Of a DNA stretch of 64,000 nt, positions 61,801 through 64,000 are shown in pieces. This stretch comes from CAWGMT01 sp963823675 (lineage in GTDB: Bacteria > Planctomycetota > Planctomycetia > Isosphaerales > Isosphaeraceae). The first letter of the stretch is position 1, and each line of letters starts with the position of its first letter. Position numbers and translations under genes: made by a program. The DNA is taken from NCBI GenBank assembly GCA_963823675.1, contig CAWGMT010000009.1, forward strand, positions 620,001 to 684,000. The letters are read 5' to 3'. The notes under the pieces are model-generated. The model saw only the letters and a list, made by a program, of their open reading frames with translations. It did no database searches and was not told the origin of the DNA.

Positions 61801-64000
61801 CGTGCTGCCGGTCATCATGGCGGTGCCACCCGCGACATCGATGCCGGAGCCGCTGAAGTTCTGGACCGTCAGGTTCGAGATCGTCACATTGCCCGCGTTG
61901 ATGGTGATGCCGGCGGCACTCGAATTCAGTCCGGTGCCGTCCAGAACCGGGTCAACGGAGCTCTCCACGGTGCCGGCGAGCGTCAGACTTTTCGCGATCG
62001 TGACAGCCTCGCTGTAGGTCCCGAGCGCGACGCTGACGGTGCCGCCGAGGGCGACCGCATTGACGCCCGCCTGGATCGTGCCGAAGGCGTCCTCACCGAA
62101 GTCGTGCGTGCTGCCGTCGGTCCACGTGACCGGCGTACCCGCCGCGTCGCCCGCCCAGGCGGAATTCACGTATACGCTCGCCGGCTCGACGACCTGGAAA
62201 GTCACGCTGTTCGAGATGCCCCCGCCCGGCGCGGGGTTGGTCACGGTGATGGTGGTATTGCCCGCCGACGCAAACTTGCTCGCGGGGATCGACGCGCTCA
62301 GCTCGGTCGGGGACACGTAAGTCGTCGACAGCGCTGCGCCATTCCAGTCGACTATCGACTGCGGGTAGAAGGCTGAGCCGGAAACAGCCAGGGTCAGGGG
62401 GTTCGGATAGCCGGCGAGGATCTGGCCGGGCGCGATCGAATTCAGGGCGGGTGTCGCGAAGTCGACGTCGATTATGGTGTTCGTATCCGTGAAGGTGTTG
62501 TTGATGCCGCCCTTGTCGGTGACGGTGACGATTACGGGATAGGCCCCGGGCGCTGCGTAGCTCGCGCTGCCCAGGACTTCCCAGCTCGATGATGTGGCCG
62601 AGGCCGATACCAATTGAACCGAATCGCTGGTCGTGCCTGAGACCGCCCCGATCCAGTTCACGGAGATCACGTAGTCGTTCGCCGTGGCGAGCGGATTACC
62701 GTCGGTGAACGTGGCCAGCACCACGGTGCCGGTGCTCCGGTTGCCGGCATCCGGCACGGTGATGATGTTGCTGGCCGGCGTGGTGTCGGTGAGCGGGGCG
62801 TCGGCGACCACGGCCTGTCCGGCGCCGACGGCCGTATTGCCATTGGCATCGTGCACCGTCACGGTGATCGTGTAAGTCCCCTCCTCCGCGAAGGTGTAAG
62901 CCCCCGAGACAACGAACGTATCGGTCGTGGAGTCGAATGTCACGGTCCCGGCCACCGGCTGGCCGTTCCCCCAATCGATCGCGGCCGTGAAACTGCCCGT
63001 TACGCCAACTGGGTCGGCGACTGCGAACGTGGCCACCGTGCCCTGGAATTGCTGGCCCTCGATGGCGCTCACGGTCGCTGCGGTGACCGAGAGGGTGTCG
63101 GAGTTGACCAGGTCAGCCACCAGCCGGTTGGCCACCGGGCTGCCCAGCCCGGTTACGAGGTCATAGCCCGGGCCGGCGGAGTAGCCGCCGTTGTTCCCGG
63201 TCGTGATGTCGTGGAAATCGCTGCTCGGCAGGCGATAGAGCGCCGGCAAGGTCTGGGTGGGACCGTCGAGCGGCCCCTTGCCGCCGAGTGCAAGTCCCTG
63301 GTCAACGATCGCGACCAGGGCAGCCCATTGGGGTGTCCCGGCGCTGGTGCCGCCAACGACAGTCAAGCCTCCCCCGCCTTGCGAATTGAACACATAGAAG
63401 CCGGTGCTGGGATCGGCGTCGTAGGCGACATCGGGGATGGTCCGGAAGCCGGTGTTCTGGACGCCATCCTGGTAGGCCGGCTCGGATTCGAACGGGCTGG
63501 CGCCGCCGCCACTGCCGGACCAGCCTTGTTCCGAGTTGTAGGAATTGTCCGCATTCAGAAGTAAGGAGGTGCCGCCGACGGCCACCACGTAGGGCGAAGC
63601 CGCGGGATAGATGCCGGGAGCCCCTGAATCGCCGGAGCCAGCCACGAAGCTCACTCCCGGATGGCCAGCGAAGACGGTGGTGTCGTAGTTATGCTCGGCC
63701 GCTTGTCCGAAAAAGCTCTCCGGGTAGCCCCAGCTCATCGAGACCACCGACACGCCCGGCAGGCTGGCAGCGGTCGCGACGCCGGCGAATAGGTCCTGGA
63801 ACCCTTGAGTCAAGTTCGTCGGGTTGAAGTTGGTTTCGACCAGGATGATCTTGGCCTCGGGGGCGATGGCATGCGCCCACTCCAGGTCGAGAGCTTCCTC
63901 GCCCTCCCAGACACCGGTTGGATCCGGCCCGGGCAGGTTCGCGCTGCCGTCCTGGCCCAGCTTGATGAAGCTGGGCGGGTCGGGCAGGCCAAAGTGTTGA
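58875..64000 (-). CDS. Giant secreted S53 peptidase with beta-helix and metzincin-like end (partial, frameshifted)
   Basis: The 5' end lies beyond the window. Visible from the right: S53 (sedolisin) catalytic parts, with Glu/Asp in EEALDLEWAHAIAPEA, then the oxyanion region SFVAGSGDSGAPG and the nucleophile Ser in VGGTSAGTPQWAAL. PKD/Ig-like and IPT/TIG repeats follow, then a right-handed beta-helix with many SGGGIYN-type turns, bacterial Ig-like domains, and dockerin-like calcium loops (DTNGDGVVSG, DVNGDGTVNSKDL). The end is a metzincin zinc motif, HELGHVIGLSD (HExxHxxGxxD). The frame breaks near 59965 (SLSN to QALQTLKAGL). A surface or secreted multi-domain protein, possibly adhesive and proteolytic. 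Confidence 0.85.

Noticed and set aside
1..64000. tRNA, rRNA or riboswitch genes
   Set aside because: Looked for conserved tRNA and rRNA stretches and common riboswitch cores while reading; none recognised.

Overview
The window is GC-rich chromosomal DNA, most likely from a planctomycete (Planctomycetota, possibly Isosphaerales or Gemmatales). This is an inference from gene content and style: a Uma2-type nuclease-fold protein, a secreted SUMF1-type protein, a Tat-exported Gfo/Idh oxidoreductase next to a ThuA protein, carboxypeptidase-regulatory-domain proteins, a giant secreted S53/beta-helix protein, and many short palindromic repeats between genes. No rRNA, tRNA, CRISPR array or prophage was seen.

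Region by region. 1-6.7 kb: a Uma2 protein and an M20 peptidase, then a run of small unrelated genes (membrane protein, DinB, VOC, dihydrofolate-reductase-like, barstar-like) punctuated by four attC-like 58-61 bp sites. It looks like an integron cassette array without a visible integrase, followed by a hicBA toxin-antitoxin pair. 6.7-12.3 kb: a class III aminotransferase, an RCK-domain ion-channel-like protein and a Kup potassium transporter; the 3' end of the RCK gene is partly duplicated beyond kup. 12.3-19 kb: two secreted proteins (both frameshifted) and a highly repetitive acidic protein. 19-22.2 kb (minus strand): a 2Fe-2S ferredoxin, a nucleotidyltransferase/partner pair overlapping a second hicAB pair, and a creatininase-family protein. 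22.2-36.4 kb: metabolic genes (D-aminoacylase, YggS, DUF167, GH32 fructanase, AroA, ApbE, SUMF1, Gfo/Idh, ThuA).

37.6-56 kb is the main accessory island: a class 1 DISARM anti-phage system on the minus strand (drmD, drmMI, drmA, drmB, drmC in transcription order). It is interrupted twice. A divergent five-gene plus-strand operon headed by an AlbA_2 (Schlafen-type) protein sits between drmA and drmMI. A REP-associated tyrosine transposase (RAYT-like) gene, flanked by copies of a short repeat, sits between drmMI and drmD. The same repeat (core GCCCGAAGCGCAAGCGAGTG) also lies at other DISARM gene junctions and has expanded in frame inside drmMI as seven 42-bp units just before the SAM-binding motif. 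The 3' third of drmMI is broken by several frameshifts. 56-58.9 kb is a gene-poor stretch of repeat debris including a group II intron domain V fossil. 58.9-64 kb is the 3' part of a very large secreted S53 peptidase that also ends in a metzincin-type zinc motif.

Single-base frameshifts break at least eight otherwise well-conserved genes. Many are probably sequence errors, so gene loss should not be inferred from a frameshift alone here.
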